64,000 nucleotides of DNA from Bacillota bacterium (GCA_023392595.1 JAEVYU010000085.1:71242-135241); one strand, 5' to 3'; positions 53,306 to 62,829 are shown, counted from the stretch's first letter. Notes: generated by a model from the letters alone, not told the origin. A program made the numbers and translations.

Positions 53306-55969
53306 TTACTTTGAATACTTTCCAAAATCCTTGTCGTCAAGAACTATAGTCGATTTTCCAGCTTTTAAAGGCTTATATAGCTCTTTCCGAGCCGGATTGC
53401 CGGATTTCTGGCCGGCTCCAGGTTCATCCATCCATTGGGTGGTATCCTGGGTTGAATTGACATTTGGCTGTTCCTGTTGTTTCCCTCTGAATTTGAACTT
53501 ACGGATCATATCCTTCAATACCTGTGCCTGGCTGGACAACTCCTCGCTTGAAGCCGCGCTTTGTTCAGCGGTAGAAGTATTGGTCTGAGTTACTTGCGAG
53601 ACCTGCTCGATCCCCTGGCTTACCTGAGCAATTCCAGTGGCTTGTTCATTGGACGCTACCGCGATATCTCCCACCAGTGGCGTTACCCGGTTAACGCTTT
53701 CCACAATTTTTTGTAATGCATCCGCGGTTTCATTGGCAATCCGGGTGCCTGATTCCACTTTTTTAACCGAACCTTCGATTAACGCAGTCGTTTCTTTGGC
53801 CGCATTGGCGCTTCGTCCCGCCAAATTTCTGACCTCTTCGGCTACCACGGCAAAACCTTTCCCTTGCTGTCCGGCACGGGCTGCTTCGATTGCCGCATTC
53901 AAGGCCAACAAATTGGTCTGAAAGGCGATCTCGTCGATCACTTTGATGATCTTGGAAATATTATCCGAAGATTCATTAATCTCCAACATCGCTTTTAACA
54001 TCTCTTTCATTTGATCATTTCCCTGAACGGCTTGTTCTTTTGCAACTAATGCCAGCTCGCTGACTTGATTGGCGTTTATGGCATTCTGCTTCGTTTGAGC
54101 GCCTATTTCAGTAATCGTTGCCGTAATCTCTTCAACTGAACTTGCTTGTTCCGAAGAACCTTGCGACAATACCATACTGGAATCCGATACATACCTGGAG
54201 CCGGAAGCAACCTGTTCCGCGGCATTATTAATTTCTCCTAAAATATGGTTCAAAGTTGTGATAATTTGATTGATAGATGCTTTAATCGGCGTAAAATCCC
54301 CTAAATATTCCGCGGTAATTTCGATGTCCAGATTCCCGTGGGACATCTCCGTCAATACCGTGGAAATTTCGCCGATATAATCCAGTAATGTATGAATTGT
54401 AGTGTTCAGCGCGTTCTTAATCTCGGCGTGATCGCCCTTGTAGTCGCCCTGTACGCTTACCTTTAGGTTCCCATGGGCTATCTGTTGCAAAACCTCCGAA
54501 GATTCCTTAATCGGCTCGATGACTGCATCAAGGGTACGATTGATTCCCTCGACAATTTGGCCGAATTCCCCGCCGTGCTTGGTTGCATCCGCCCGGCTGG
54601 CCAAATTTCCTTCTACCGCCGAATGAATCAATCCATTAATATCTGTAATCAAACTGTTCATGGCTTCTTTTACTTGAGACAAACTTTGATAAATCCTGAT
54701 AAAATTTTCACGTTCCGCAACGTTATACTCATCAGCTTCTGCTACAGCCATATCAAAGTTGAAATCACCATCAGCCAAACCTTTCAAATTCTTGGCCAAC
54801 CGTTCCACTTCCGAATTCTGATAAAGCTTGGTTCTTGTCTGGGCGGTGATATCCTGAACAATTTCGATATGACCCACCTTTTCCCCCTTGGAATTTAGAA
54901 TATACGAGGAATTAACCTGAAAATTACCGCCCCTCTGATTGAAATGAGTTTGGGTTATATTTCGTTTTAAACATTCGATACCGCAATTCTCCAACTTACA
55001 GATTTCCGAATTCCAATTACTGCATGACTTTCCGATCATTTCTTTCCGTTTGACGCCGAGAAAGTCTTCCACTTTCTTGTTAATAAAGGTCCAGTTCTTT
55101 CCCATATCGGTAACGGAGAGCGGCACCGGGACCGCATCCAACAAAGCTTCATACCAAAAGACCCTTTCCACAAGCTTGCCAAAGGATTGCATCATCCGGC
55201 CCAATTCATCGTTGCCGACATTGGGATTGATCGTCACGTTCATATCGCCGTCAGCCAGTTTCTCAGCTACGGCAGCCAATTGTTTCAATGGTTTAATCGT
55301 TGCGCTGATAAAGATGAAGCCTAAAGTTACTACCAATAGTAAGGTGAATAAACCAATCAGCATGATTGAAACTACCGTGTTATTCATCAGTTTTATGCCG
55401 GCCGAGATTGCATTCTGATTTCCCGCATCCAACCGTTCACCAATCGTGTTTAATTGTTCTCGGGCAGCATCAAATTCCCTATTGCCCCTTACCACTTTTT
55501 CTCTTTCTTGAACAACTTCGTTCGCAATGTCTACCCATTTTTGAAAGTCATCATGAAAATCTGCAAAATGGTCAAAAATATTTTTTTCCCCGCCGGCATC
55601 TCTTCCTGCATATTGAATCCACAGGCTTTGATGCTGTTTCAACAAATTCTCAGCTTCGCCTGCCCTGTCTCTGGCCTGGATTATATTCTCGTTATAAACC
55701 TTAATCAAGTCGCTATAATCCGAACCGGAAATATTGACGGAATTATTTTGGGCCACAATTTCTTGAAGAGCGGTTACTGCTTGATACATATCCCTATCCG
55801 CATTTAAAATCAGCGAAGAACTTGCAAATCCTTCTTTTTGAATAATTTTGATCGAAGTTATCATGCCCCTGATCATAAACACCACCATTGTAGCGATAAT
55901 AAAAATGACCAATAGCGGAATACCCAGATTTAGCCACAACTTTGTACGCACATTTAAATTCATTTTCAT
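53306..55969 (-). CDS. Long MCP with PAS and stacked HAMP domains
   Basis: 887 residues. Membrane helices at about 12-35 and 190-213 enclose an extracytoplasmic four-helix-like sensor. Then come a HAMP (about 215-265), a PAS domain (about 270-385) with four cysteines in a C-x7-C-x4-C-x3-C pattern, and at least three further HAMP-like repeats (G-D-F-N-F, G-N-L-K-V, G-N-L-D-I). The signalling domain (about 610-835) has the tip F-Q-T-N-L-L-A-L-N-A-A-I-E-A. Stacked HAMP units can convert signals over long coiled coils. It lies inside the che cluster and so is probably its main receptor. Confidence 0.93.
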   Translation of the reverse strand: MKMNLNVRTKLWLNLGIPLLVIFIIATMVVFMIRGMITSIKIIQKEGFASSSLILNADRDMYQAVTALQEIVAQNNSVNISGSDYSDLIKVYNENIIQARDRAGEAENLLKQHQSLWIQYAGRDAGGEKNIFDHFADFHDDFQKWVDIANEVVQEREKVVRGNREFDAAREQLNTIGERLDAGNQNAISAGIKLMNNTVVSIMLIGLFTLLLVVTLGFIFISATIKPLKQLAAVAEKLADGDMNVTINPNVGNDELGRMMQSFGKLVERVFWYEALLDAVPVPLSVTDMGKNWTFINKKVEDFLGVKRKEMIGKSCSNWNSEICKLENCGIECLKRNITQTHFNQRGGNFQVNSSYILNSKGEKVGHIEIVQDITAQTRTKLYQNSEVERLAKNLKGLADGDFNFDMAVAEADEYNVAERENFIRIYQSLSQVKEAMNSLITDINGLIHSAVEGNLASRADATKHGGEFGQIVEGINRTLDAVIEPIKESSEVLQQIAHGNLKVSVQGDYKGDHAEIKNALNTTIHTLLDYIGEISTVLTEMSHGNLDIEITAEYLGDFTPIKASINQIITTLNHILGEINNAAEQVASGSRYVSDSSMVLSQGSSEQASSVEEITATITEIGAQTKQNAINANQVSELALVAKEQAVQGNDQMKEMLKAMLEINESSDNISKIIKVIDEIAFQTNLLALNAAIEAARAGQQGKGFAVVAEEVRNLAGRSANAAKETTALIEGSVKKVESGTRIANETADALQKIVESVNRVTPLVGDIAVASNEQATGIAQVSQGIEQVSQVTQTNTSTAEQSAASSEELSSQAQVLKDMIRKFKFRGKQQEQPNVNSTQDTTQWMDEPGAGQKSGNPARKELYKPLKAGKSTIVLDDKDFGKYSK

Positions 55970-56020
55970 TCTTTGTCACCATCCTTGACGATTTGCACTG
56001 CAATCCTTTAAGGAGTTCAA

Positions 56021-56509
56021 TTATGGATTCGCTATGGAACTTGCCTCAGTTTCATAGATTACTTTTTCGCAATCCAGAATTAATTTTACATCTTCGCCGA
56101 CTTTCCCAATGGCTTTAATGTATTGAGCCTGATAGCCGGTTAACTCCGTAGGCGGTGGAACGATCTCCTCATCGGGAATGTAAATAACTTCAAATACTTG
56201 ATCAACGATAAATCCAATAGTCTGTTCAGTAATGTCTGTAATAATGACACATGTGCGGTCGCTATATTCTTTGGGTTCTTTTTTAAACCTTAATCTCACA
56301 TCGATAACTGGAATTATTTTGCCGCGCAAATTGATAATACCCTTCACAAAAACCGGCATTTCAGGTATTTCGGTAATGGTTTGAATTTGAATGATTTCAG
56401 TGACATATTTAATTTCCAAAGCAAAGATTTCTTTGCCGAGATGAAAGGTTAAATATTTACCATACTGGGTATCTTCTTCCAATGGTATGTCTTTTAATTG
56501 ATCTTCCAT
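56021..56509 (-). CDS. cheW: CheW coupling protein
   Basis: 162 residues, one CheW domain: Y-L-T-F-H-L-G-K-E-I-F-A near 25, V-K-G-I-I-N-L-R-G-K-I-I-P-V-I-D near 65 and I-G-F-I-V-D-Q-V near 110. It links receptors to CheA. The ATG has AGGGGG upstream. It lies between cheA and the MCP. Confidence 0.94.
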   Translation of the reverse strand: MEDQLKDIPLEEDTQYGKYLTFHLGKEIFALEIKYVTEIIQIQTITEIPEMPVFVKGIINLRGKIIPVIDVRLRFKKEPKEYSDRTCVIITDITEQTIGFIVDQVFEVIYIPDEEIVPPPTELTGYQAQYIKAIGKVGEDVKLILDCEKVIYETEASSIANP

Positions 56510-56584
56510 CCTAAAATTCCCCCTGTAACATCTTCCATAAGATCACGATTGAAAACTTTCGGGAGCGGAATAAAAACCTGATCT

Positions 56585-58609
56585 TCAATCCAACATCGCT
56601 TCAACATTTAATACTAAACTGATACTGCCGTCGCCAAGTAGGGTGCAACCGCTGATCCCTTTGACATATTCAATATACTTTGGTAAAGGCTTAATAACGA
56701 CCTGTTGTTCCCCTAAAATACTGTCTGCAAATAAGCAAAACTGCTTGGATTCATCTTGGACAATCATCACAATACCCTGGGAAACTTGAGTTATATCCGT
56801 TTTGACCTTATAAAAACGGTGAAGCCGGATGATTGGATAAGATTGTTCCCGGATGAAAACAATTTCCTCTCCCTTTTCATCCTTTGTAACGTCGGCTTCA
56901 TTGACTTTAAGCGATTCAACAATCGAAGTAATCGGTATCGTATATTTGGAAACCCCGACAGTAATGTTCATTCCATTAATAATAGCCAGGGTGAGAGGAA
57001 TTCGAATTGTGATTGTCGTTCCTTTGCCGGGAGCGCTATCCACTAAAATGCTGCCACGAATCTTTTCAATATTTCTTTTCACAACATCCATTCCGACTCC
57101 CCGCCCTGAATATTCGGTGACAGTCTCTTTGGTAGAAAATCCAGGTAGGAAAATAAAAGAAAAAATCTCCTGATCCGTGAATTCATTTTCACCTTTGGTA
57201 ATAAGCTTTTTATCACAGGCCTTTTTAAAAATTTTATCCCGATCTAAACCGGCGCCGTCATCCTTGATAACAATCCAAACATCGCCGCCCTCATTTTTTG
57301 CTTCCAAGGAAATAAGCCCTTTCTCTGGCTTCCCTTTGGCTACCCGTTCGCTTGGCGACTCAATGCCATGATCCAGCGCGTTGCGGATTAAATGAATCAG
57401 AGGATCGGAAATATATTCCGAAATACTTTTATCGACTTCGGTTTCTTCGCCGATAACTTCAAAATGCGCTTCTTTCCCTAGCTTACGGCTTAAATCTCTC
57501 GTTAGCCGGTGCATCTTTTGAAAAACAGGGGCCAAAGGTACTAACCGCATCGTCATGACCAGGTCTTGGATTTCGTTGGAGATTTTTTGCAGATGCCGGG
57601 CGGCCTTAGAAAAATTATCCAATTGCAACCCGTCCAAATCGGGATTACGGGTTACCTGCGCCTCGGAGATTACCAATTCACCGACCAAATCTAATAGCAG
57701 ATCAAGTTTTGCAACATTCATGTTGATAAAGCTCTGTTTGGTTGCTACATTTATATTTTCCATAGCCGTTTCCTGATCTAGGGCCTTATTGGGCGGCTTA
57801 ATTTCAGATTTCCGGGACTCTTTGGAAGCAATCAATTCCGGGGATATTTCGGATAATTGAAGATTTTTAACCAGCGGAACGTGAGCGAAAAATTCTCTGG
57901 TCATGCTCTCGTCCAAGTCCGTACTGAAATAAATCTGAAAACCCTCCCGGCGAATTATCTCTTCGCTCTCGGGGTTATCGATAATGTCTTCCGGAATAAA
58001 GCAGACGGTATCGGCCTTCTCTTTTAAATCATTGATAATGGAGAAGGCCCTGATGTTCTCCATTTGACAGTCTTCCTCAAAAAAAACAACTGCCTTAAAT
58101 TTATTCTTTTTACTACTTTGACCTAAATTTTCTAAATTCAAAGGCGCTAGAAGTTTACGAGGAGCTTGAATCTGTTGAGAAGTTGGATTTACAGGAGGGG
58201 CCATTGGATGCAATGGTTCCAAATAAGCCTTGATTTTTTGGATTAAAAGGCCGGATTCTCCGTCGGCTTTTTGGCCATTTTCGATTTTGGTAATTTCCTT
58301 TTTGATAAAATCAATCGCCTCGAAAAGGAGGTCGCTTAATGTTGTATAATCCGGACATACCGATTTGGATTCCCGTAAAAAAGCAAAAAGATCTTCCAGG
58401 GAATGGGCCAGTTCCGAAAGGTTCTCAAAAGACATCATGGCTGCCGAACCCTTGATGGTATGCATGATCCGGAAAATTTCATCAATCGAAGAAGTAAATC
58501 CGCTTGCCTCTTCACCGTTTAATACCATCTGTTCCAACTGTTCAATCATTTGCCGGGTTTCAAATACAAATATTCCTAATAAGAATTCCTTTTCCGAATC
58601 ATCAGGCAA
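56585..58609 (-). CDS. cheA: CheA histidine kinase
   Basis: About 674 residues. P1 phosphotransfer domain with I-M-H-T-I-K-G-S-A near 45; a P2-like domain (about 170-255); P3 dimerisation helices (about 290-350); P4 kinase with L-I-R-N-A-L-D-H-G-I-E (N box), D-D-G-A-G-L and G-R-G-V-G-M-D-V-V; P5 CheW-like end. It phosphorylates CheY and CheB. The TTG at 58609 has GGAG eight bases upstream, while the GTG at 58618 abuts it; both start the same frame. Confidence 0.94.
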   Translation of the reverse strand: MPDDSEKEFLLGIFVFETRQMIEQLEQMVLNGEEASGFTSSIDEIFRIMHTIKGSAAMMSFENLSELAHSLEDLFAFLRESKSVCPDYTTLSDLLFEAIDFIKKEITKIENGQKADGESGLLIQKIKAYLEPLHPMAPPVNPTSQQIQAPRKLLAPLNLENLGQSSKKNKFKAVVFFEEDCQMENIRAFSIINDLKEKADTVCFIPEDIIDNPESEEIIRREGFQIYFSTDLDESMTREFFAHVPLVKNLQLSEISPELIASKESRKSEIKPPNKALDQETAMENINVATKQSFINMNVAKLDLLLDLVGELVISEAQVTRNPDLDGLQLDNFSKAARHLQKISNEIQDLVMTMRLVPLAPVFQKMHRLTRDLSRKLGKEAHFEVIGEETEVDKSISEYISDPLIHLIRNALDHGIESPSERVAKGKPEKGLISLEAKNEGGDVWIVIKDDGAGLDRDKIFKKACDKKLITKGENEFTDQEIFSFIFLPGFSTKETVTEYSGRGVGMDVVKRNIEKIRGSILVDSAPGKGTTITIRIPLTLAIINGMNITVGVSKYTIPITSIVESLKVNEADVTKDEKGEEIVFIREQSYPIIRLHRFYKVKTDITQVSQGIVMIVQDESKQFCLFADSILGEQQVVIKPLPKYIEYVKGISGCTLLGDGSISLVLNVEAMLD

Positions 58610-58663
58610 GTGATCCACTCCTTTGGATACAAGCTAGCTGCTTGGCAACTATAGAAAATTTAC

Positions 58664-59023
58664 TTATTTAATACTTTTAGCGAAAGTATCCAGGATCTGG
58701 CTTTCATTAAATGGTTTTACAATAAAATTTCTCGCGCCCGCCATGATCGCTTCCCGAATGGTTGCTTCCTGCCCCATTGCCGATATGATCACGACATTAC
58801 TCTTCGGATCCCGTTTTCTGATTTCCTTCAAGGCGCTTAAACCATCCATACTCGGCATGGTTATATCCATGGTAACCAAATCCGGTTTCAGTTCAAAATA
58901 TTTTACAATCGCTTCTTTTCCGTTTTCAGCTTCCCCAACGACTTGGTACCCATTTTTTTCAACAATCGCTTTTAGCTTTGCTCTCATAAAAGCCGCATCA
59001 TCAGCAATCAACACTGTTTTCAT
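58664..59023 (-). CDS. cheY: CheY response regulator
   Basis: 119 residues, a single receiver domain: D-D-A near 8-10, phospho-aspartate in V-T-M-D-I-T-M-P-S-M near 54, serine in V-I-I-S-A-M-G-Q near 84 and lysine in F-I-V-K-P-F near 106. It signals the flagellar switch. ATG 59023 is the natural start; the open frame to 59086 is unused. First gene of the cluster, behind a sigma-D-like promoter. Confidence 0.94.
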   Translation of the reverse strand: MKTVLIADDAAFMRAKLKAIVEKNGYQVVGEAENGKEAIVKYFELKPDLVTMDITMPSMDGLSALKEIRKRDPKSNVVIISAMGQEATIREAIMAGARNFIVKPFNESQILDTFAKSIK

Positions 59024-59127
59024 AGTCAACGCCTCTTTTTTTAAAATTTTGGAATATCCAAAATAACAAAGGTTTAATTTGAGCAAATCATCAAGGAAAA
59101 TACAAAATTACATCAATCCCTACTTTT

Positions 59128-59153
59128 TTATCGGCTTTTTTAAAAATTTTTTA
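59128..59153 (-). promoter_or_regulatory. Sigma-D/sigma-28-like promoter of the che cluster
   Basis: On the minus strand TAAA (59153-59150), 14 bases, then a perfect GCCGATAA (59135-59128). It lies about 105 bases before cheY. The A/T-rich surroundings make the -35 less certain than the -10. Confidence 0.7.
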
Positions 59154-59211
59154 ACCTTTTTTTAAAAAATTATTTTTATCATAAAATATAATTCAAAACC
59201 CATCCTATATA

Positions 59212-59240
59212 TTGACATCCAAGGAATTTTGTAATAAAAT
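59212..59240 (+). promoter_or_regulatory. Sigma-A promoter of the TPP-riboswitch gene
   Basis: TTGACA (59212-59217), 17 bases, TAAAAT (59235-59240), just upstream of the riboswitch. Confidence 0.8.
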
Positions 59241-59265
59241 GAAATTTATAATTCAATCAAAAATT

Positions 59266-59371
59266 TACTGGGGAGCTGGATCAATCCGGCTGAGAGGGAA
59301 CTACGATACACGCGCGTGCGCATTGTTCCGACCCATAAACCTGATCTGGGTAATGCCTGCGAAGGGAGTGA
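59266..59371 (+). promoter_or_regulatory. TPP (thiamine pyrophosphate) riboswitch
   Basis: Conserved THI-box blocks: GGGGAGCT, then CCGGCTGAGAGGGA, later CATAAACCTGATCTGGGTAA and TGCCTGCGAAGGGAGTGA. The P3 arm is extended (59297-59328). Ligand binding should favour the terminator immediately downstream and shut off the AIRS-ThiN fusion gene. Confidence 0.95.
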
Positions 59372-59384
59372 AGAGAGTTTTTTT

Positions 59385-59417
59385 AAGCTATACGCCTTTG
59401 CTGCGTATAGCTTTTTT
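59385..59417 (+). terminator. Riboswitch expression-platform terminator
   Basis: AAGCTATACGC, loop, GCGTATAGCTT followed by six T. It ends 45 bases before the start codon and is the expected OFF structure. Confidence 0.88.
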
Positions 59418-59462
59418 ATTATTCATTTCAAAAGTTTGAACTAAAAAAGGAGAATCCTGAAG

Positions 59463-61058
59463 ATGATTGGAAAAGTAAATGACGTTTTCTTTCAAAAAAA
59501 CATACTTACCCATACCGGCCGTGAAGACCGGGATTTAATTATCGGTCCCAGCATGGGAGTGGATTCGGCCATCATCAAAATTCCGGACGGCTATATGGCC
59601 ATTGCCGAGGATCCGATTTTCCCCACTATGAGCATGACTCCGGATGATTTTGCTTTTCTGACGGTCCATATTGGAGCCAGCGATGTAGCCGTCATGGGGA
59701 TTAAGCCGCGGTTTATGACCTATTCGCTGCTGCTCCCTCCTGGAACCCCGGAAAACTATATTCAGACCCTGATTGGAAGTATCAGTCGATATGCAGCCGA
59801 ATTGGATATTTCCATCGCGGGCGGCCATACCGGTTTCTACGGGGCGGTCACCGTTCCCACCATCGGCGGCATCACAGTCTGGGGCAACGGCGCCGGCTAT
59901 ATTTCACCCAAAAATGCCCGGGAAAATGATAATATCATCATCACCAAAGGCGCGGGCATCGAAGCGGCAGCCATTCTGGCTTATGAATTCAAAGAACCCC
60001 TTCTCCGGCATCTTCCGGCGGATGCCATTGAACGGGCCATCGCCAGAATGCGCGAAATATCCGTGGTCAAGGATGCTCTCATCGCTACCCAAAACGACGG
60101 TGTTCATGCCATGCATGACGCAACCGAAGGCGGGCTGACAAGAGGGGTTTGGGAAATCGCCCGGGCTTCGGAAAAGGGAATTCAAATCAACGGGGATGAT
60201 ATCTTCATTCCGGAAGATATCCAAAGTATTTGCGGCTATTTTCACCTAAATCCCTGTGAAATCATTAGCGAGGGAACACTGATTCTCACCTGCTCCCCGG
60301 AAAAAACCGCGGAATTGTTACTCTCCTATCGGAAGGCCGGAATTGAAGCGAAAGTGATCGGCAAGGTAACTTTTCCCGGAAAAGGCTGTGTCTTGGTTAA
60401 AAACGGCCAAGCTACACCCATAGTTCCGCCCGCCAAAGATCAATTCTGGGAGGTCTTCTTCAATCCCGCGGCATTCATTAAAAGAAATCCCCCCCTTTCT
60501 GATGAAAAAAGCGATTTCAAGCTGTGTGAAGAGCTTCAAAATACCGTCGACATCTTATGCCAGGCCAATATCCACCCACTGATCCCGGAGATCGGAGCCA
60601 ACATCGCCTATGCCACGCCGGAGAGTGAAACGCTTGAAAAAATAGCCGCTGTTCCGGGCCGGATCATCAGGGTCAAAGAACAGTGCCTGCCCCTGGGTAA
60701 AGTGGAAATGGGCGCCAGCACCTATATGGGAAGCACCCTGTTGACCGTCAAAAAATATTTCCCCGCAGCCCGCTGCATCATGAACCTGCGAAGCAATGAA
60801 GCAATCCTCCGGGCCTGCGGCCAGGCTGATTTTAAAACGGTAAAAATGCCGGTCCCCAAAGACTATCGCCAGTCCGATGAAGATTTTCACCATGATTTGG
60901 AGAAAGTATTACAGAGTTGCAATCACCTACCGGATATCGTTGAAATTCCGGATCGTCTGAATTTGGAAAAACTCATTCTGGTTCTAGGCGCTTCCCTGGA
61001 AGATCTGGCAACGAAAGTGCTGCAAATCCAGGAAGCTGTCAATGTCAAAAAGAATTAA
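59463..61058 (+). CDS. AIR-synthase-like (HypE/ThiL family) fused to ThiN
   Basis: 531 residues. Residues ~1-340 resemble the AIR-synthase superfamily (HypE/ThiL/PurM): G-V-D-S-A-I-I-K near 33, a catalytic-type A-E-D-P-I-F, V-A-V-M-G-I-K-P-R, I-S-I-A-G-G-H-T-G-F and D-A-T-E-G-G-L-T-R-G. Residues ~355-525 match ThiN thiamine-phosphate synthase: I-G-A-N-I-A-Y-A-T-P, V-P-G-R-I-I-R-V, V-E-M-G-A-S-T-Y-M-G-S and M-N-L-R-S-N-E. ThiN joins HMP-PP and thiazole phosphate, as a ThiE replacement; known forms are usually fused to ThiD. A ThiL-like kinase fused to it would go from precursors to TPP. The upstream TPP riboswitch supports a thiamine role. Whether the N-half is a kinase or HypE-like is open. 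Confidence 0.85.
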   Translation: MIGKVNDVFFQKNILTHTGREDRDLIIGPSMGVDSAIIKIPDGYMAIAEDPIFPTMSMTPDDFAFLTVHIGASDVAVMGIKPRFMTYSLLLPPGTPENYIQTLIGSISRYAAELDISIAGGHTGFYGAVTVPTIGGITVWGNGAGYISPKNARENDNIIITKGAGIEAAAILAYEFKEPLLRHLPADAIERAIARMREISVVKDALIATQNDGVHAMHDATEGGLTRGVWEIARASEKGIQINGDDIFIPEDIQSICGYFHLNPCEIISEGTLILTCSPEKTAELLLSYRKAGIEAKVIGKVTFPGKGCVLVKNGQATPIVPPAKDQFWEVFFNPAAFIKRNPPLSDEKSDFKLCEELQNTVDILCQANIHPLIPEIGANIAYATPESETLEKIAAVPGRIIRVKEQCLPLGKVEMGASTYMGSTLLTVKKYFPAARCIMNLRSNEAILRACGQADFKTVKMPVPKDYRQSDEDFHHDLEKVLQSCNHLPDIVEIPDRLNLEKLILVLGASLEDLATKVLQIQEAVNVKKN

Positions 61059-61215
61059 AAGCGCCATTATATCCATAATGACACGCTTTTCGAACAACAC
61101 CAGACCCGGGAGTATCATTTCTTCCGGGCAGGTGTATTTCAAATCATTCCAAATCCCCTCCGGGGATCGGTGTTCTTGGAAGTTCTTTATTGCTTCAACA
61201 AAACCAAGAGGTTGG

Positions 61216-62829
61216 CTATTTGGGCCTGGTCAGCGTTATATCCTCTCCCATAACCCACTTGCACTCCCCATCCTGTTTCTTCGGCACCAGCTTATAGGGA
61301 ACTCCCCGATCAATCTGAGTATATTTTTTATCATAAATTGTTACCCAGAAGCCGCAAAGTTCTTTCCCTTTCGAAGTGTGGTAGCAATTCCCTTCATATA
61401 ATCGTGCAGTGATTCTGGTTTTTTCATCTTTCACCAGCTCAAATTCAGGGCCTGCTTTATCAAGAAAAGGGTCGAGCACTGAAAAAGAGAAATATTCCCG
61501 ATCCCAGTCGGTCTCGATGAAAAAACTATTGCGTTTTTTTGGTTTCAAACCTTCAAGATAGGAGTCGCCATCCCAGTAGGCTCCCAGCACCTTCAATTCC
61601 TTCAGGTCTGCGTCTGGGTTTTGCAACCGACAGTGGCTTCCAAATAAGTCACTCACTGAACTAGCGTTATAGGGATTATTTTTTCCAAAAAACGGGCTCT
61701 TTTTAACCCACGGACAATTGATGCCCCAGGTCTGCGCCAACTTGGCATCACTCAGATCGTTGAAGGTAAGCAGATGGGTTATTAGTCCAAAAGAATTTCT
61801 GGAAAGAATATTGGGGCCTAATTTCGTCCCATCTAGCCGAATCCATCGGTTCCCAATATAGACTTCATTAAAAGTATGATTCGCCCATGCGTTGCTAAGC
61901 CCTGATAGACCATTAAGCATGATTTTTCTTACTTTGTTATGAGAGACTCCATTTTGAATGAGTTTGATCTCCTGGGGATCGTTCGCATCCACAACCGGCA
62001 TAGTCAAAATCATCCGGGTAGGTATTCCGACGGCGCGAAGGGCGGTGGTCAGGTAGATGGCGGTGGATGTACAGGAACCATGGGTTTTATTATAAAACAT
62101 TTCCCGGCCCAACACTTCATGAGCCATTTCCTTCTTCATGCTCCAGTTGGGAGCGCCCTTGGATGAGTCGGCCTTTTTTTCAAGTCCCGGATAAATTTCC
62201 GGAACGCCGCCTGGAAAATAAACATAATAGGTGGTAAACATTTTGCTGTTATATTGACTCCGCGCCAGCAGCCAAGGGACGACCTGCTGAACCACTTGCT
62301 TGTCCGTCAGCTTATCGATTTCGATGCCGTCTTTCTTTAAAGCGGCAATCAGATCTTTTTTCATTTTAAGATCCCAATCGGCGGAGGGTCGTGGCCGGAG
62401 GTATTCCTGCATTTGGGCGTCATCTTTCTGCCAGTCGGGGTTTTCTGAAATCATCTCATTGCAAGTATTCAAAGGATAATGAATGACTTCCAGTTCAGTA
62501 TAATCCGGGGTTCTTTCCAGCACTCGAATATCCTGAAAGTCATCATCAAAAGCAAAATCACTTTCCAGCGGGATAATCCGGATGATCGTTTTAATGGAGT
62601 AAGTGAATTCCCGCCTCTCGGTCCAATCGCCGTCCGGGATTCCGTCATTGTCGGAATCCTTGTTATACGGATCGGTAAAATACTTGTGGATTTCCTGGAA
62701 GTCGGAAAGACCGTCACCATCCGAGTCTTTGTCCATATTGCTTTCGGAATAACCGATTCCCGCTATCAAAAGGGACAAAATGAAAATTGCAATCATTCCA
62801 ATCCATTGAACCCTTTTGATGAATAACAT
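61216..62829 (-). CDS. Exported transglutaminase-like protein with EF-hand/TSP3-type repeats
   Basis: 537 residues. Signal/anchor helix at about 6-26. Two calcium-type repeats follow (D-K-D-S-D-G-D-G-L-S-D and D-S-D-N-D-G-I-P-D-G) near 30-65. The transglutaminase-like core (about 240-345) has the triad Cys in H-G-S-C-T-S-T-A, His in N-H-T-F-N-E-V-Y and Asp in R-L-D-G-T-K. Relatives cleave or cross-link amides; here outside the cytoplasm. ATG 62829 follows AAGGGGGTG. Its neighbours upstream are remains of an exported protease gene. Confidence 0.78.
   Translation of the reverse strand: MLFIKRVQWIGMIAIFILSLLIAGIGYSESNMDKDSDGDGLSDFQEIHKYFTDPYNKDSDNDGIPDGDWTERREFTYSIKTIIRIIPLESDFAFDDDFQDIRVLERTPDYTELEVIHYPLNTCNEMISENPDWQKDDAQMQEYLRPRPSADWDLKMKKDLIAALKKDGIEIDKLTDKQVVQQVVPWLLARSQYNSKMFTTYYVYFPGGVPEIYPGLEKKADSSKGAPNWSMKKEMAHEVLGREMFYNKTHGSCTSTAIYLTTALRAVGIPTRMILTMPVVDANDPQEIKLIQNGVSHNKVRKIMLNGLSGLSNAWANHTFNEVYIGNRWIRLDGTKLGPNILSRNSFGLITHLLTFNDLSDAKLAQTWGINCPWVKKSPFFGKNNPYNASSVSDLFGSHCRLQNPDADLKELKVLGAYWDGDSYLEGLKPKKRNSFFIETDWDREYFSFSVLDPFLDKAGPEFELVKDEKTRITARLYEGNCYHTSKGKELCGFWVTIYDKKYTQIDRGVPYKLVPKKQDGECKWVMGEDITLTRPK

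Noticed and set aside
56756..58613. Plus-strand frames inside cheA
   Set aside because: Antisense to a complete CheA with all domain motifs.
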